Source of the DNA: JAGVSR01 sp031413815
GTDB taxonomy: Bacteria; Pseudomonadota; Alphaproteobacteria; Rhizobiales; Hyphomicrobiaceae
Assembly: GCA_031413815.1 (NCBI GenBank)
Contig: JANOFU010000015.1
Coordinates: 1-64,000 of the forward strand
Direction: 5' to 3'
Length of the DNA: 64,000 nt
Position 1 is the stretch's first letter. Each line of letters opens with the position of its first letter. The position numbers and the translations under genes are program-made. Shown in pieces: positions 1 to 11,400 of this stretch. The notes under the pieces were generated by a model. It was not told the origin of the DNA and did no database searches. It saw nothing but the letters and a program-made list of their open reading frames with translations.

Positions 1-105
1 TTTTTTTTTTTCTTTTTTTTTACTTTCTTCTGGGTTTTTTGTGCCCCCCCCCCCCTTTTTGGGGGGGGGTTGGGGGGGGGGGGGCGCCCCCGCCGCGAAT
101 GCCGG
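1..105. other. Low-complexity homopolymer stretch, probable contig-end artefact
   Basis: The first ~100 bases are runs of T, then C, then G, with almost no mixed sequence. Nothing else in the window resembles this. It looks like low-quality read or assembly sequence at a contig end rather than biology. The short plus-strand ORF that runs through it (39-326) is not believable. The genes that should follow sufB (sufC, sufD and others) are therefore not visible. Confidence 0.75.
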
Positions 106-120
106 CGCCAGCCTCTGCCC

Positions 121-167
121 CTCACCCTAACCCTCTCCCCATGCAAGTGCAGAGCATGGGGAGAGGG
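121..167. repeat. Dispersed palindromic repeat, CCCTCTCC family, copy 1
   Basis: The sequence starts with the family signature CACCCTAACCCTCTCCCC and closes with a complementary ATGGGGAGAGGG arm, so it forms a hairpin just 3' of sufB. Related hairpins occur at about 17.6, 30.2 and 57.7 kb. It is non-coding and could act as a weak terminator or mRNA-end stabiliser for the suf transcript. Confidence 0.7.
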
Positions 168-175
168 AACCCAAT

Positions 176-1651
<1,476 letters not shown>

Positions 1652-1701
1652 TGCAACAACTCTCCTTCGCGCGCCACAGCGGCGCTTCGTGTCTGTCTTC
1701 G

Positions 1702-2829
1702 TTACGCCGCGCGCGCGGGCCGCCCGGCAGCCTCGCTCCACGCCGCAAGAAACGCTTCGATATCCTCGTTCGTCGTGTCTAAGCCCAAGCTGACGCGAAT
1801 GGCGCAACGGCTGAGATCGTCATTCAGCCCCATGGCCGCGAGCACATGGCTTGCACCCACCTTGCCCGACGAGCACGCCGCCCCCGCACTGACCGCGATA
1901 CCGGCCAGATCGAGCTTGATGACGTTGGTCTCGGCCGACCGGCCCGGCATCGCGACGCAGGTCGTGTTTGGCAGTCGCGGCGCACCGTCTGCGACAATCA
2001 CACACGCGGCTGTCTTGGCCCGCAGCGCTGTCTCAAGCCGGTCCCGCAAAGCCGCCACACGAACCCAATCGCCAATAGACGCTCGCGCAGCAGCCGCGGC
2101 TGCCCCGAAGCCCGCAATCGCGGCCACGTTCTCCGTTCCGGCGCGCCGGCGGCGTTCTTGTCCGCCGCCCATGATCAAGGCTTTCAGCAGCGTTCCATCG
2201 CGAATAACAAGCGCGCCAACGCCCTTGGGTCCGCCAAGTTTATGGCCCGACAGGCTGAGCGTTGCGACGCCCAACGTCCGGAAATCCACAGGCAGCCGGC
2301 CAACGGCCTGAACCGCATCGCTGTGAACTGGAATGCCGTGCTCCGCGGCGATCAAAACGGCTTCGGCGATCGGTTGAACGGCCCCCGTCTCATTGTTCGC
2401 CATCTGCAGCGCAACCACCCGGCGCCCAGACGCGACATCCGGCGACGACACCAGAGCCGCTAAGGCGTCGACCTTCACGATACCGTCGCGATCGACCGGA
2501 AGCGCGACGTGCTTTGCTGCCGCCCGGACCGGCGATAAAACGGAATCATGCTCGATGCCAGCCGCGAACACCGTCTGCCAGCCCGCCGTCAGCGCCCAGA
2601 CATTGGCTTCCGTTGCGCCGCTCGTGAACACCACTTCCGAAGACTTGGCATTGACCAACGCCGCAACCTCATCGCGGGCCCGTTCGACAATTGCCCGCGC
2701 ATGACGTCCTTCGGCGTGGATCGACGACGCGTTGCCCGTCACATCCAGCGCCGCAAGCATGGCCTCGCGCGCTTCGGGCCGAAGCGGTGCCGAGGCATTA
2801 TAATCGAGATATGTGCGCGGCACGCTCAT
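1702..2829 (-). CDS. Cysteine desulfurase, NifS/IscS class
   Basis: This PLP enzyme removes sulfur from cysteine as a persulfide for Fe-S assembly. Over 375 residues it has the class V aminotransferase fold. The PLP lysine is Lys197 in SLSGHKLGGPKG. The catalytic cysteine is Cys319 in SAGAACSSGKV, on the longer loop typical of group I (IscS/NifS) enzymes rather than group II SufS. The TGATEAN-like phosphate-binding segment appears as SGATEANVWAL near 70-80. The start overlaps the iscR stop by four bases (ATGA), showing translational coupling. In alphaproteobacterial suf operons an IscS-like desulfurase in this slot is common, and a SufS may lie in the unseen downstream part. Confidence 0.93.
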   Translation of the reverse strand: MSVPRTYLDYNASAPLRPEAREAMLAALDVTGNASSIHAEGRHARAIVERARDEVAALVNAKSSEVVFTSGATEANVWALTAGWQTVFAAGIEHDSVLSPVRAAAKHVALPVDRDGIVKVDALAALVSSPDVASGRRVVALQMANNETGAVQPIAEAVLIAAEHGIPVHSDAVQAVGRLPVDFRTLGVATLSLSGHKLGGPKGVGALVIRDGTLLKALIMGGGQERRRRAGTENVAAIAGFGAAAAAARASIGDWVRVAALRDRLETALRAKTAACVIVADGAPRLPNTTCVAMPGRSAETNVIKLDLAGIAVSAGAACSSGKVGASHVLAAMGLNDDLSRCAIRVSLGLDTTNEDIEAFLAAWSEAAGRPARAA

Positions 2830-3284
2830 TCTGCAGCTACTCCCATCGAAGCCTCCGGCTTAGACCTGGCGTCACTCGCCGGGCCACCATCGACAACGTC
2901 CTGCAAGGTAACACTACGCAGAAACGATGCGATGTGATCGCCAAGCGCACGCCACAGATTGTGAGTGAGACACCGCGTCTCGCCAAGGCAAGCGCCCTCA
3001 TCGCCGACGCACCGCGTCATGCGAGTCTCTTCTTCAACGGCCTTCATGATCTCGGCGATATGAATCTCATTCGCGGGTTTGCCAAGCCGATAGCCGCCGC
3101 TACGGCCGCGCGCGCTGTCGACCAGTCCATCGCGGCGCAATTGCGCGAACAGCTGCTCCAGATACGCAAGCGACAGCTTCTGCCGCTCTGCAATCTGCGA
3201 CAGCGGCACGGGCTCATTCGCACCGTGCTTGGCAAGGTCCGCCATCGCCATCACGGCATAGCGGCCCCGGGTATTGAGTTCCAT
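2826..3284 (-). CDS. iscR: Rrf2-family Fe-S regulator, IscR-like
   Basis: IscR represses or tunes Fe-S biogenesis genes and binds a [2Fe-2S] cluster. The 152-residue protein starts with a winged helix (MELNTRGRYAVMAMADLAKH). It carries Cys92, Cys99, Cys105 and His108, the same C/C/C/H ligand set as Escherichia coli IscR (Cys92, Cys98, Cys104, His107) with one extra residue between the first two cysteines. It heads the suf operon and overlaps the next gene by four bases, so autoregulation of the operon is likely. Confidence 0.92.
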   Translation of the reverse strand: MELNTRGRYAVMAMADLAKHGANEPVPLSQIAERQKLSLAYLEQLFAQLRRDGLVDSARGRSGGYRLGKPANEIHIAEIMKAVEEETRMTRCVGDEGACLGETRCLTHNLWRALGDHIASFLRSVTLQDVVDGGPASDARSKPEASMGVAAE

Positions 3285-3422
3285 TCACCTGTCTCCCAGG
3301 CCCGGTGATCATCCGGGCACGTCAAGAGCAGGGCGCAACGCGCCCCTTGCGCCAAGCCACCTGTGTCGTGCTAAGAGGAGCGCCCACGGCGCTTGCTCGC
3401 TCAAACCAGATCATTCGGCTCT

Positions 3423-3476
3423 TTTGAATTATTCTAAGTCCAACCGGAATATGAAAATTCCGAGCAGGGAAGTCAA
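3423..3476 (-). promoter_or_regulatory. Probable suf operon promoter with Irr/ICE-like palindrome
   Basis: On the minus strand a -35-like TTGACT (3471-3476) is followed, after 17 bases, by CATATT (3448-3453). Immediately downstream is the imperfect palindrome TTAGAA-TAA-TTCAAA (plus-strand TTTGAA-TTA-TTCTAA, 3423-3437). This resembles the iron control element bound by Irr in alphaproteobacteria, and its position just after the expected start would suit a repressor. The whole 3285-3591 interval has no gene and also serves the plus-strand hydrolase. The promoter is inferred from motif spacing only. Confidence 0.45.
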
Positions 3477-3591
3477 GTATTGGCGCAGACACAGACACGT
3501 GAAGCCCCCGCGCGACGGCCCAACCGCGCTGCGTAAGCCTTTTGAATCGATGATGTCCTGAGTTTCGTGAACCCGAACCTGAAAGACCGAG

Positions 3592-4326
3592 ATGCCTGAG
3601 CTGATTATGAATGGGCCCGCCGGGCGCCTCGAGGCCCGCTACCATCATGAAGGGGCCAGCGACAGCCCGATTGCGCTAATCCTGCACCCGCACCCCCAGT
3701 TTGGGGGCACGATGAACAACCAGGTCGTCTACAGCCTCTATTATACCTTCGCACAGCGCGGCTTTTCGGTGCTGCGCTTCAATTTCCGCGGCGTCGGTCG
3801 TAGCCAGGGCTTCTGGGATGGCGGTCCCGGCGAACTCGCGGACGCCGCCAGCGCACTCGATTGGCTGCAGATCATCAAGCCGGATGCCAAGTATTGCTGG
3901 ATTGCCGGGGTTTCGTTCGGCACCTGGATTGCCATGCAGCTGTTGATGCGGCGGCCGGAGATCGACGGCTTCATTTGCGTCGCGCCGCCTTCCAATCTCT
4001 ACGATTTTTCGTTCCTCGCCCCGTGCCCGTCGTCGGGCCTGATGGTCAACGGCGACAAGGACCGCGTGGTGCCCTCGCACTCCGTCGGCGAACTGTGTGG
4101 CAAACTCAAAACCCAGCGCGGCATCAAGATCGACCACGAGATCATCCCGGGCGCCAACCACTTCTTTGAAAACAAGATCGACGACCTCCAAGGCGTCATT
4201 GGTGGCTATTTGGACATGCGTCTCGCGAAGGCCGCCAAGGACTACGAAAAGGAAAAAGAGCGGGAACGCGAACGCGAGAAAGAGCGCGAGAAGGAACGCC
4301 TTCGCGATCAGCAGGAAGAAGAATAG
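3592..4326 (+). CDS. Alpha/beta hydrolase with charged C-terminal tail
   Basis: This is a soluble alpha/beta hydrolase of the COG2945 type. The fold is shown by HPHPQFGGTMNN near 32-43 (oxyanion region), the nucleophile elbow GVSFG near 107, an acidic residue in NGDKDRVVP near 160 and the histidine of GANHFF near 186. The substrate is not known for the family. The last ~25 residues are almost only K, E and R (KEREREREKEREKERLRDQQ), a highly charged, probably helical extension beyond the catalytic domain. The gene is divergent from the suf operon and followed after 133 bp by an unrelated peptidase. Confidence 0.8.
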   Translation: MPELIMNGPAGRLEARYHHEGASDSPIALILHPHPQFGGTMNNQVVYSLYYTFAQRGFSVLRFNFRGVGRSQGFWDGGPGELADAASALDWLQIIKPDAKYCWIAGVSFGTWIAMQLLMRRPEIDGFICVAPPSNLYDFSFLAPCPSSGLMVNGDKDRVVPSHSVGELCGKLKTQRGIKIDHEIIPGANHFFENKIDDLQGVIGGYLDMRLAKAAKDYEKEKEREREREKEREKERLRDQQEEE

Positions 4327-4459
4327 CCACGAATTTAGGCAGCGGTCCCGCCGCCGGTTACCCGGACAATTTTCTTCAGGAACGCTATCGGCGCCCTCAA
4401 ATCCGCGCTAACAGTCCGGTGACGGATGGTTGTTCTGAGGCACATGGGACGCGGGCGGA

Positions 4460-5446
4460 ATGCATTGGCTTTTTGGCGCCCTTCTTGTGATGGCAGCGGC
4501 AGCGGCAGCTGCGATCAACTATTCGATTGTGTTCCCGCGCCAGCCGTACACCGATCCGCTCCCGCCACTTGATGGCGAAACCCGCGCGCTTGCGGCTCGT
4601 TTGAGGACGCACGTCGTCGCGGTGGCGAGCCGTCCTCACAATCTCGACTACTACCCTGATCTTGAAGCAGCGGCCGTCTATATCGAGACAACGCTTAAGA
4701 GCTTTGGCTACGCGCCAAAGCCACAGATTTATACAGTGCGCGGCAAAGCCGTGCGCAATATCGAGATCGCAATCGACCCTCCAGGTGCCAGCGCCGCCAC
4801 ACCCACCATCGTCATCGGCGCGCACTATGACAGCCCCGACGACAGCCCTGGTGCGAATGACAATGGCACGGGCGTTGCGGCCGCCTTGGAACTCGCTCGC
4901 ATGCTGCGCGAGTACACACCGCGCTCGCATCGCATCCGGCTTGTGCTGTGGGTCAACGAAGAAGCGCCTTATGGGCACACGCCCGACATGGGCAGCTGGC
5001 AGCATGCCAAGCGGCTCCATGACAGCGGCGAACGCGTCACGGCGGCAATCGCGCTGGAGACCATCGGATACTTCTCACCGCGGCCCGGCACGCAGCAATT
5101 CCCGTCGCCGTTTGGATTGATCTATCCCGACCGTGGCAACTTCATCGCCTTCGTCGGATTGCCCGGCTCACGCAGCGCGCTGCGCAAAGCGCTCGCGTCA
5201 TTCCGGCGCTTAACTCAGTTCCCGTCCATCGGCGGCGTCGCGCCTGGATTTCTCGAAGGCATCGCGAACTCCGACCATTGGGCCTACCACCAGTTCGGCA
5301 TCCCTGCCTTTATGATCACCGACACCGCCCCGTTCCGGAACCCTTACTATCACCAGACCAAAGACCTGCCCGACAAGGTTGACTACGAAAGCCTCGCCCG
5401 CGTGACCGGGGGGATTGAGCGGATGTTGCGGGATTTGACGGGCTAA
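4460..5446 (+). CDS. Exported M28-family zinc peptidase
   Basis: This is a predicted extracytoplasmic aminopeptidase-like enzyme with two metals. The 328-residue protein begins with a hydrophobic signal or anchor (WLFGALLVMAAAAAAAI). The M28 ligands are visible: His and Asp in GAHYDSPDD, Asp in GANDNGTGV, the Glu-Glu pair in WVNEEAPYG, and the late His in YHQTKDLPDKVDY. The SDHWAYHQFGIPAFMITD block is also typical of the family. Substrate specificity cannot be read from sequence. A hairpin repeat follows eight bases after the stop and may terminate the transcript. Confidence 0.85.
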   Translation: MHWLFGALLVMAAAAAAAINYSIVFPRQPYTDPLPPLDGETRALAARLRTHVVAVASRPHNLDYYPDLEAAAVYIETTLKSFGYAPKPQIYTVRGKAVRNIEIAIDPPGASAATPTIVIGAHYDSPDDSPGANDNGTGVAAALELARMLREYTPRSHRIRLVLWVNEEAPYGHTPDMGSWQHAKRLHDSGERVTAAIALETIGYFSPRPGTQQFPSPFGLIYPDRGNFIAFVGLPGSRSALRKALASFRRLTQFPSIGGVAPGFLEGIANSDHWAYHQFGIPAFMITDTAPFRNPYYHQTKDLPDKVDYESLARVTGGIERMLRDLTG

Positions 5447-5453
5447 TGACCAA

Positions 5454-5495
5454 GGGGACATGACCCGAACGAGACGCGTTCGGGATTGTGTCCCC
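5454..5495. repeat. GGGGACA palindrome, copy A
   Basis: The arms GGGGACATGACCCGAAC (5454-5470) and GTTCGGGATTGTGTCCCC (5478-5495) face each other around a short loop. A second copy in the opposite orientation lies at 43861-43908. The element sits between convergent genes, where it could form a bidirectional terminator-like hairpin, although there is no T-tract. Confidence 0.75.
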
Positions 5496-5506
5496 GGACA
5501 TTATAA

Positions 5507-5773
5507 CTACCCCCGCATCATGCGCCGTCCGTACCAGACCGCAGCACCGCCCAAAAGCAACGGCAAGCCGCCCATCAATCCCACCGAGCGCCAGAATGCA
5601 TCGGGATCTTGCGCTTGAGTGACGCGTTCGGTTTTGGGCGCCCCCTCCGGACCATAGATGTACGTCAACTCACCGGCGCGCAGCGCGCTCACCAGCACGA
5701 CAAACCCCATAAAGGCCGCGATCGCACCAAACACGATCAACCCGATCGGCAGCGCCATTTTCAGAAGGGGCAT
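5507..5773 (-). CDS. Small two-helix membrane protein, unknown function
   Basis: The 88-residue protein has two hydrophobic segments (about 8-30, LPIGLIVFGAIAAFMGFVVL, and 65-82, GLMGGLPLLLGGAAVWYG) separated by a polar loop with ELTYIYGPEGAPKTERVTQ. It ends with basic residues. I do not recognise the family. It lies 39 bp downstream of anmK on the same strand and may be co-transcribed. Confidence 0.6.
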   Translation of the reverse strand: MPLLKMALPIGLIVFGAIAAFMGFVVLVSALRAGELTYIYGPEGAPKTERVTQAQDPDAFWRSVGLMGGLPLLLGGAAVWYGRRMMRG

Positions 5774-5812
5774 GACGTCAGAATCCTTTTCTAAATCCGT
5801 AGGGAGACGGGC

Positions 5813-6919
5813 TCACGCCACACGCTCGGACGGCCGCGCAAGAAGCCCGCCCGTCATCGGTTCGGCAACACCTGTCGTGCCAGGAAACGTAATCGGCAGC
5901 GCCTTCATCGACCGCACCGCCATATAGGCCCACGCTTCGGCCTCGACTGCATCGCCATCAAGCCCGACGGCCTCAGCGGGCACCACCGCATTTTCGACTT
6001 GCCCCGCCAGCCGGCTCATCATCGTCTTGTTCCTGCGCCCACCACCACAAATAATCCACAGCTCCGGCTGCTCGGGCATGTGTTCGCGCGACTTGGAAAT
6101 CGCGGATGCTGTAAACGCCGTGAGCGTGGCGGCGCCGTCTTCAATCGTCATCCAATCGACGACATCCCAAATGAACGCATTGCGATCGAGCGACTTCGGC
6201 GGCGGCTTGGCAAAGAAAGAGTGGCTGAGACACAGCCGCAGAACGTCGTCGTTGACCGTGCCTTCGGCCGCTGTCGCCCCGCCCTCGTCATAGGTGACGC
6301 CGGCACGCTTCCTCATCCAATCATCGATCAGCGCGTTTCCGGGCCCCGTATCAAACGCCAGCAGCGCGCCATCGCGGCCGATCCACGTGACATTCGACAC
6401 CCCGCCGATGTTGACGATGGCCACAGGCCGCTCGGGCCGCGTTGACATCAGCGCGCGATGGTAGACCGGCACCAGCGGCGCACCCTGGCCGCCAGCTGAC
6501 ACGTCGCGTGCACGCAGATCATAGACAACCGGCAACGCAGTCAGCTCAGCCAGCAAGTTTCCATCACCCAGTTGCATCGTCAGCCCGGCCTCGGGCCGGT
6601 GTAGAATAGTCTGGCCGTGAAAGCCGATGACTTCGATGCTCGACCGGGGGATGCCCTTCTGGCGCAGGAACGCAGAAACGGCCGCGGCGTGCAACTCTGT
6701 CAGCAGCTTTTCCGTCACTGGCATCAGGCCAGGCCGTTCATCCCGCTTCTGACAGGCGCTCGCCAGCGCCATCGCATCGACAATAGCCCCGCGCTGCTCC
6801 GAGTTGTACGGGAAGGTCATAGACGGCCCGCGCACGGCTTGGTTTTCGCCATCGGTGTCGAGCATGGCGACCGAAATCCCGTCCATGGACGTGCCGCTCA
6901 TCAGGCCCAGTGCGCGCAT
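5813..6919 (-). CDS. anmK: Anhydro-N-acetylmuramic acid kinase
   Basis: AnmK phosphorylates and opens 1,6-anhydro-MurNAc during peptidoglycan recycling. The N-terminus GLMSGTSMDGISVAMLDTDG is the diagnostic ATP-binding start. The ASKHA-fold signatures VNIGGVSNVTWIG and DTGPGNALIDDWM, and the late ELWIICGGGRRNKTMM, are also present. At 368 residues it has the usual length. It is divergent from tyrS with 95 bp between the starts, an arrangement often seen in this order. Confidence 0.95.
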   Translation of the reverse strand: MRALGLMSGTSMDGISVAMLDTDGENQAVRGPSMTFPYNSEQRGAIVDAMALASACQKRDERPGLMPVTEKLLTELHAAAVSAFLRQKGIPRSSIEVIGFHGQTILHRPEAGLTMQLGDGNLLAELTALPVVYDLRARDVSAGGQGAPLVPVYHRALMSTRPERPVAIVNIGGVSNVTWIGRDGALLAFDTGPGNALIDDWMRKRAGVTYDEGGATAAEGTVNDDVLRLCLSHSFFAKPPPKSLDRNAFIWDVVDWMTIEDGAATLTAFTASAISKSREHMPEQPELWIICGGGRRNKTMMSRLAGQVENAVVPAEAVGLDGDAVEAEAWAYMAVRSMKALPITFPGTTGVAEPMTGGLLARPSERVA

Positions 6920-7014
6920 CCCTTGCCCCCCTCGCCCTTGTCATGCAAGTTGCCGGGCGATCACACAACACTAACCCAAGGCCGCGAGCGGCCCAACCCA
7001 CAAAGCGCCGGACA

Positions 7015-8274
7015 ATGACGAAGTTTAAGAGTGACTTTCTCAACCTCATGACGGAGCGCGGGTTCATCCATCAAGTGTCGGATGAGGCCGGCATCGATGC
7101 GTTGGCAGCGAAGGGGCAGATCGTTTCTTATGTCGGCTATGATTGCACCGCGCCGTCGCTGCATGTCGGATCGCTGTTGTCGATCATGATGCTGCATTGG
7201 CTGCAGGAGACCGGCGCCGGCAAGCCCATCGTTCTCATGGGCGGCGGCACCACGCGCGTCGGCGATCCATCGGGCAAGGATGAAACCCGCCAACTCCGCC
7301 CAATTGAAGACATCGAAGCCAATAAGAACAGCATGAAGCAGGTGTTTGCAAAGCTGTTGCGGTTCGGCGACGGCACAGCGGACGCCATCATGGTTGATAA
7401 CGCTGAATGGCTGGCCCCGCTCAATTACATCGAATTCCTACGCGATGTCGGCCGGCATTTTTCCGTCAACCGCATGTTGACGATGGATTCGGCCAAGATG
7501 CGCCTGGAGCGCGAGCAAGAGCTGTCGTTTATCGAATTCAACTACATGCTGCTGCAAGCGTATGACTTCGTCGAACTCGCCACGCGCACGGGCTGCAATA
7601 CGCAGATGGGCGGATCGGACCAGTGGGGCAACATCGTCACTGGCATTGATCTCGGCCGACGCATGGGTCTCGAGCATCAGCTGTACGCGCTGACCTGTCC
7701 GCTGCTGACCACCGCGTCGGGTGCCAAGATGGGCAAGACCGCAGCAGGCGCGGTGTGGCTCAACGAAGCCCAGCTTTCCGCGTACGATTACTGGCAGTAC
7801 TGGCGCAACACCGAAGACGCGGACGTGGCGCGGTTCCTAAAGCTGTTCACCACACTGCCGACGGCTGAGATCGCGCGATTGGCGGCGTTGGCGGGTTCAG
7901 ACATCAACGAGGCGAAAAAGGTTCTCGCAACAGAAGCCACCGCCCTGATCCATGGCCGCGACAGGGCCGAAGCGGCTGCCGAAACCGCTCGCAAAACATT
8001 TGAGGAAGGCGCGATCGCCACCGATCTGCCGGCCGTCGAAGTCGCCGCTGCCCAACTGAACGACGGCATCGGCATCTTGAACGCGTTCGTATTGAGTGGC
8101 CTGGTCAAGTCCAATGGCGACGCCCGCCGCCAGATCCAAGGCGGCGCTGTGCGCGTCAACGACATCGCCATCGCTGATGAGAAGGCCGTCGTATCCACCA
8201 AAGACATCTCGCCCGAAGGCGTCATCAAGCTCTCGCTCGGCAAGAAGAAGCACGTGCTGTTAAGGCCCACCTAA
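7015..8274 (+). CDS. tyrS: Tyrosyl-tRNA synthetase
   Basis: This class I synthetase charges tRNA-Tyr. The open frame extends upstream over the anmK start, but homologues begin at MTKFKSDFLNLM, so the ATG at 7015 is chosen. The HIGH motif appears as HVGS (residues 50-53) and KMSKS as KMGKT (about 237-241). A C-terminal S4 RNA-binding domain covers roughly the last 70 residues (RQIQGGAVRVND). The protein has 419 residues. Confidence 0.96.
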   Translation: MTKFKSDFLNLMTERGFIHQVSDEAGIDALAAKGQIVSYVGYDCTAPSLHVGSLLSIMMLHWLQETGAGKPIVLMGGGTTRVGDPSGKDETRQLRPIEDIEANKNSMKQVFAKLLRFGDGTADAIMVDNAEWLAPLNYIEFLRDVGRHFSVNRMLTMDSAKMRLEREQELSFIEFNYMLLQAYDFVELATRTGCNTQMGGSDQWGNIVTGIDLGRRMGLEHQLYALTCPLLTTASGAKMGKTAAGAVWLNEAQLSAYDYWQYWRNTEDADVARFLKLFTTLPTAEIARLAALAGSDINEAKKVLATEATALIHGRDRAEAAAETARKTFEEGAIATDLPAVEVAAAQLNDGIGILNAFVLSGLVKSNGDARRQIQGGAVRVNDIAIADEKAVVSTKDISPEGVIKLSLGKKKHVLLRPT

Positions 8275-8353
8275 CCCCGACCCGTCATTCCGCGCGCATT
8301 GCAGCACGAAGTGATGTAGTGCAGACGCGGAACCTTGTCCTTTTGACAGTTAG

Positions 8354-8399
8354 ATCCCGTGCGCAACCCACCGACTGGTCGCTGCGTTGCGCACGGGAT
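8354..8399. repeat. Perfect 14-bp inverted repeat inside a larger palindromic element
   Basis: Arms ATCCCGTGCGCAAC (8354-8367) and GTTGCGCACGGGAT (8386-8399) are perfectly complementary around 18 bases. CCCGTCATTCC upstream and GATGACGGG downstream extend the symmetry, so the full element probably fills about 8276-8405. It lies between the convergent tyrS and AsmA-like genes and contains no gene. Confidence 0.75.
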
Positions 8400-8442
8400 G
8401 ACGGGTTTAAGCGAATAGCGCGCCGAAGGCACTGAACAACTA

Positions 8443-11400
8443 CTACGGCCGGCTCGTGACAACGGGATCAGCAGGCGCATTGTCGATGCTCGTCGACCAT
8501 GAATCGCCCACGGTAGCCGGCTGCGCGCGCTGCGCACCCCCGCCCTCCACATTCGAACTCGAATTCCTCGTGCGCTGCTCGACAGGAACCACCGCTTGAG
8601 CGGGAGCGCGCGGCTGAACGGTCGGATTGGAATTGGTCATCTGGAAAATCTCGCGGAAGATTCCCGGCGCCACCATCGACAGCGGATTGACGACCACCTG
8701 CGGCTGCGCCATTGAGCCCTGGATCGCGAACGTGATGCCGAAGATTCCCTCGCCACGTGGGCCGCTGATGATTTGGCCAAGCACCGGTATGCCGCCCAAC
8801 ACGTTGTTGAGACCCTGCAGCGGCACGTAAGTGCCACCCAGGTTCAATCGCCGCGACGCGTAATCGACTTTGCCGCGCATCGTCGCACCCATCACCGGGC
8901 CATTCACATACGACTCGCCAACCACGAATTGTCCAAAGCCAACCGAGAACGGCACCTTCATGCGGTCGAACTCGAACACCTCGCGCACCATCTTGCGCTG
9001 TCCGGGCGGTGCAGCATTGATGGCGGGACCGCCCTGTCCGCCAGCGCTGGAGACAACTTCCGACACGACCGCGTCACCCAAGATCTTGAAATCATCCGCC
9101 CACAGCACGCCCGTTTTCTCAGCCGCGCCGTGACCGTCCAAGTCCAGTTCGAGCCGCACGCGCCCGCCCTGCATATTGGGGTAGAACCCGACGAGCCGCA
9201 TCGCCTGGCCGCCGTCAGATGTGTCTGCGAGGATCCGGCGGCTGCCCCCTGGATCGAGCACCGCGACCAGCGGCTGTCCGCCGTCGAGTGTGCCACGCAC
9301 ATTCAGCGCAGTCAGCTTATCGCCCTCTTGGTTCATCTGCACTTTGAGCCCACGCAGCGCGACGCCGGAGTGGCCCAGCACGTTGTCGATCTCAGCGGAC
9401 AGCTTCATCGACGCCTGCGATTTGGACGCTTTTGGCTTGGAATTGGCCGCGTTGCCAAGGGAGAACAGCGACGTAAAAAAATCCTTGCCATCAAACGTCG
9501 AGCCGCGCGCCTTGATGTCCCAATTGTTCTTGGGGCCGCGCGTGCCCTGAAGCTCAAGCCGCGAGACCACGTTCAAAGAGAAGTCCGGGAAGTAGAACTC
9601 CTTGAGCTTGTTATCCGCACCCAAGCCCACCCATCCTTCAATCGCGACATTATCCCCGGTGACTTTGAAGTTCTGCAACTCCGTTTTATGCGTCTTGCCG
9701 CTGGCAATGTCGAACTGCAACGTGGCGGGACGGCCCGGTGGTTTTGTCCAGGCAATCTCGTTTGCAGACACGCCCGCATTGGTAAGATCCGCGCGCACTT
9801 TGACCGCACTCCCTAGCCCCGCCGCCGCGCCGATCGTCACTTCCACGGGCACGTCGCCATCGACATGATCGTTGATGTCGATGCCGAGCTGGTTGCGATC
9901 GGAGTTGTCGAGGGTGGCCGCAATCGTCAGCGGCGGCTGGAGCTCGGGGGCGGCATCAAAGATCCGTTGCCAATTGAGCTTGGCATTGACGCCGTTGAGG
10001 ATCAGTTCGCCCTTGGCCACGGCACCTGTCTCTGCGAAATCAAGATCGACGCTGCCGCTTTGCAGATCAACGATGCCAATTTTCTGCTTGGACTTCAGAT
10101 CGACCGCCCGGCCCTTGCCTTCAACCTTGATCTCGCTGGTGTTAAGTGCCGCGACTAGGGGCACCGTGATCTTGAACTGACCGTCAAACTTGCCATCGAT
10201 GGCGTCCGCAGGAAGATCTGCCGTCTGAGTGCTGAAGGCCGGCGACTGTTTCAGTGCTTCAAGGACTGGCCCAAGCGCCGATTGCGCCCGGAAACTGATC
10301 ACACCCAGCGGCTTGGGATCGTCGAGCGCCGACGCGGTGAACTGGCCAGCTTTGAGCGGCACCTGTTTACCAGTACTCGTCACGATCGCCGCCTCAGGCA
10401 CGGACACTTCCACCACATCATTTTCGACGCGAACCAGAACGCGCGGCGCATGAATGGGAGGTATGCTCTCCAGCGGCTGCATTTGGACAGCCGTGGCTTC
10501 CACACTGAGCGACATCCGCTCGTTCTTCGCCGATTGAGCAATCAACGGGTCCAATTGGAACACGCCGGTCTCGAATTTTACCGTCCCGCCGCTCACGGTC
10601 GCGGCCTGAATGTGCTCGCCGGCCCACTTGCGGGCGCCCGCGCCGGCAAATCGCGGCCATAACACTTTCACCGCATCGGCTGAGGCTGGTCCCATGCGGC
10701 CCTCGATGCGCACGCCGGATTGACCGGGCCTGCCGCCTGCCATGGATCCGGTCAACGCCACATCTGCGCCACCAGCCCTCGCCACCACTTCAGTGAAGTC
10801 GATGCGGTTGGCATCCGCCATAACAGTGCCTTTGGCTGTCAGCATATCAAGCTTGACGGGGCCCAGTGAAAACTCTTCCGCGGCCAGCGCGCCGTCGGTC
10901 GACTGCACATTGAAGGCCCACGCTGAGGGCTGTGCCCCATCCCCGGAATTTGCCAATGTGCCAGCGAGCGTCACGTGGCTCTGCCCCCAACGGAAGGTCG
11001 ATGGCGCCATCGTGACGCGAGAGGCTGCCGCGTCGTAGGTCACATGCACAAGCCCGGCATCAATGAGAAAAGGTACATACCCTTTGGTCGCGAAGTCGAT
11101 CAGGCCGCGGCCGAGTTCGACAGCAAACGCCGCTGACCGGAGGTCGCCGTCTGTCGACAGCTCAAGAGAGGCATCGCTCGCCACCGGCATATCCAGAGGC
11201 TGCAGGATCGCCAGCTCCGGAATGGCTCGGCCGAAGGCACTCGGTACAAAGTCGCGAACCGAGGTCTTAAGGCTGATCCGGTCAGACTTTTCAGCATCCT
11301 CCGTCCGGAACGATAAGGCCCACGGTCCGCGATCGGACTCGATCTTAGCCGTACCCGAGATCACGCTGCGCCGCTTCTTGTGTTCGAGATCCAGCAGAAA

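Noticed and set aside
8773..9816. 347-residue plus-strand ORF inside the AsmA-like gene
   Set aside because: It is antisense to a well-supported gene and its composition (His- and Arg-rich) is typical of a GC-rich shadow frame.
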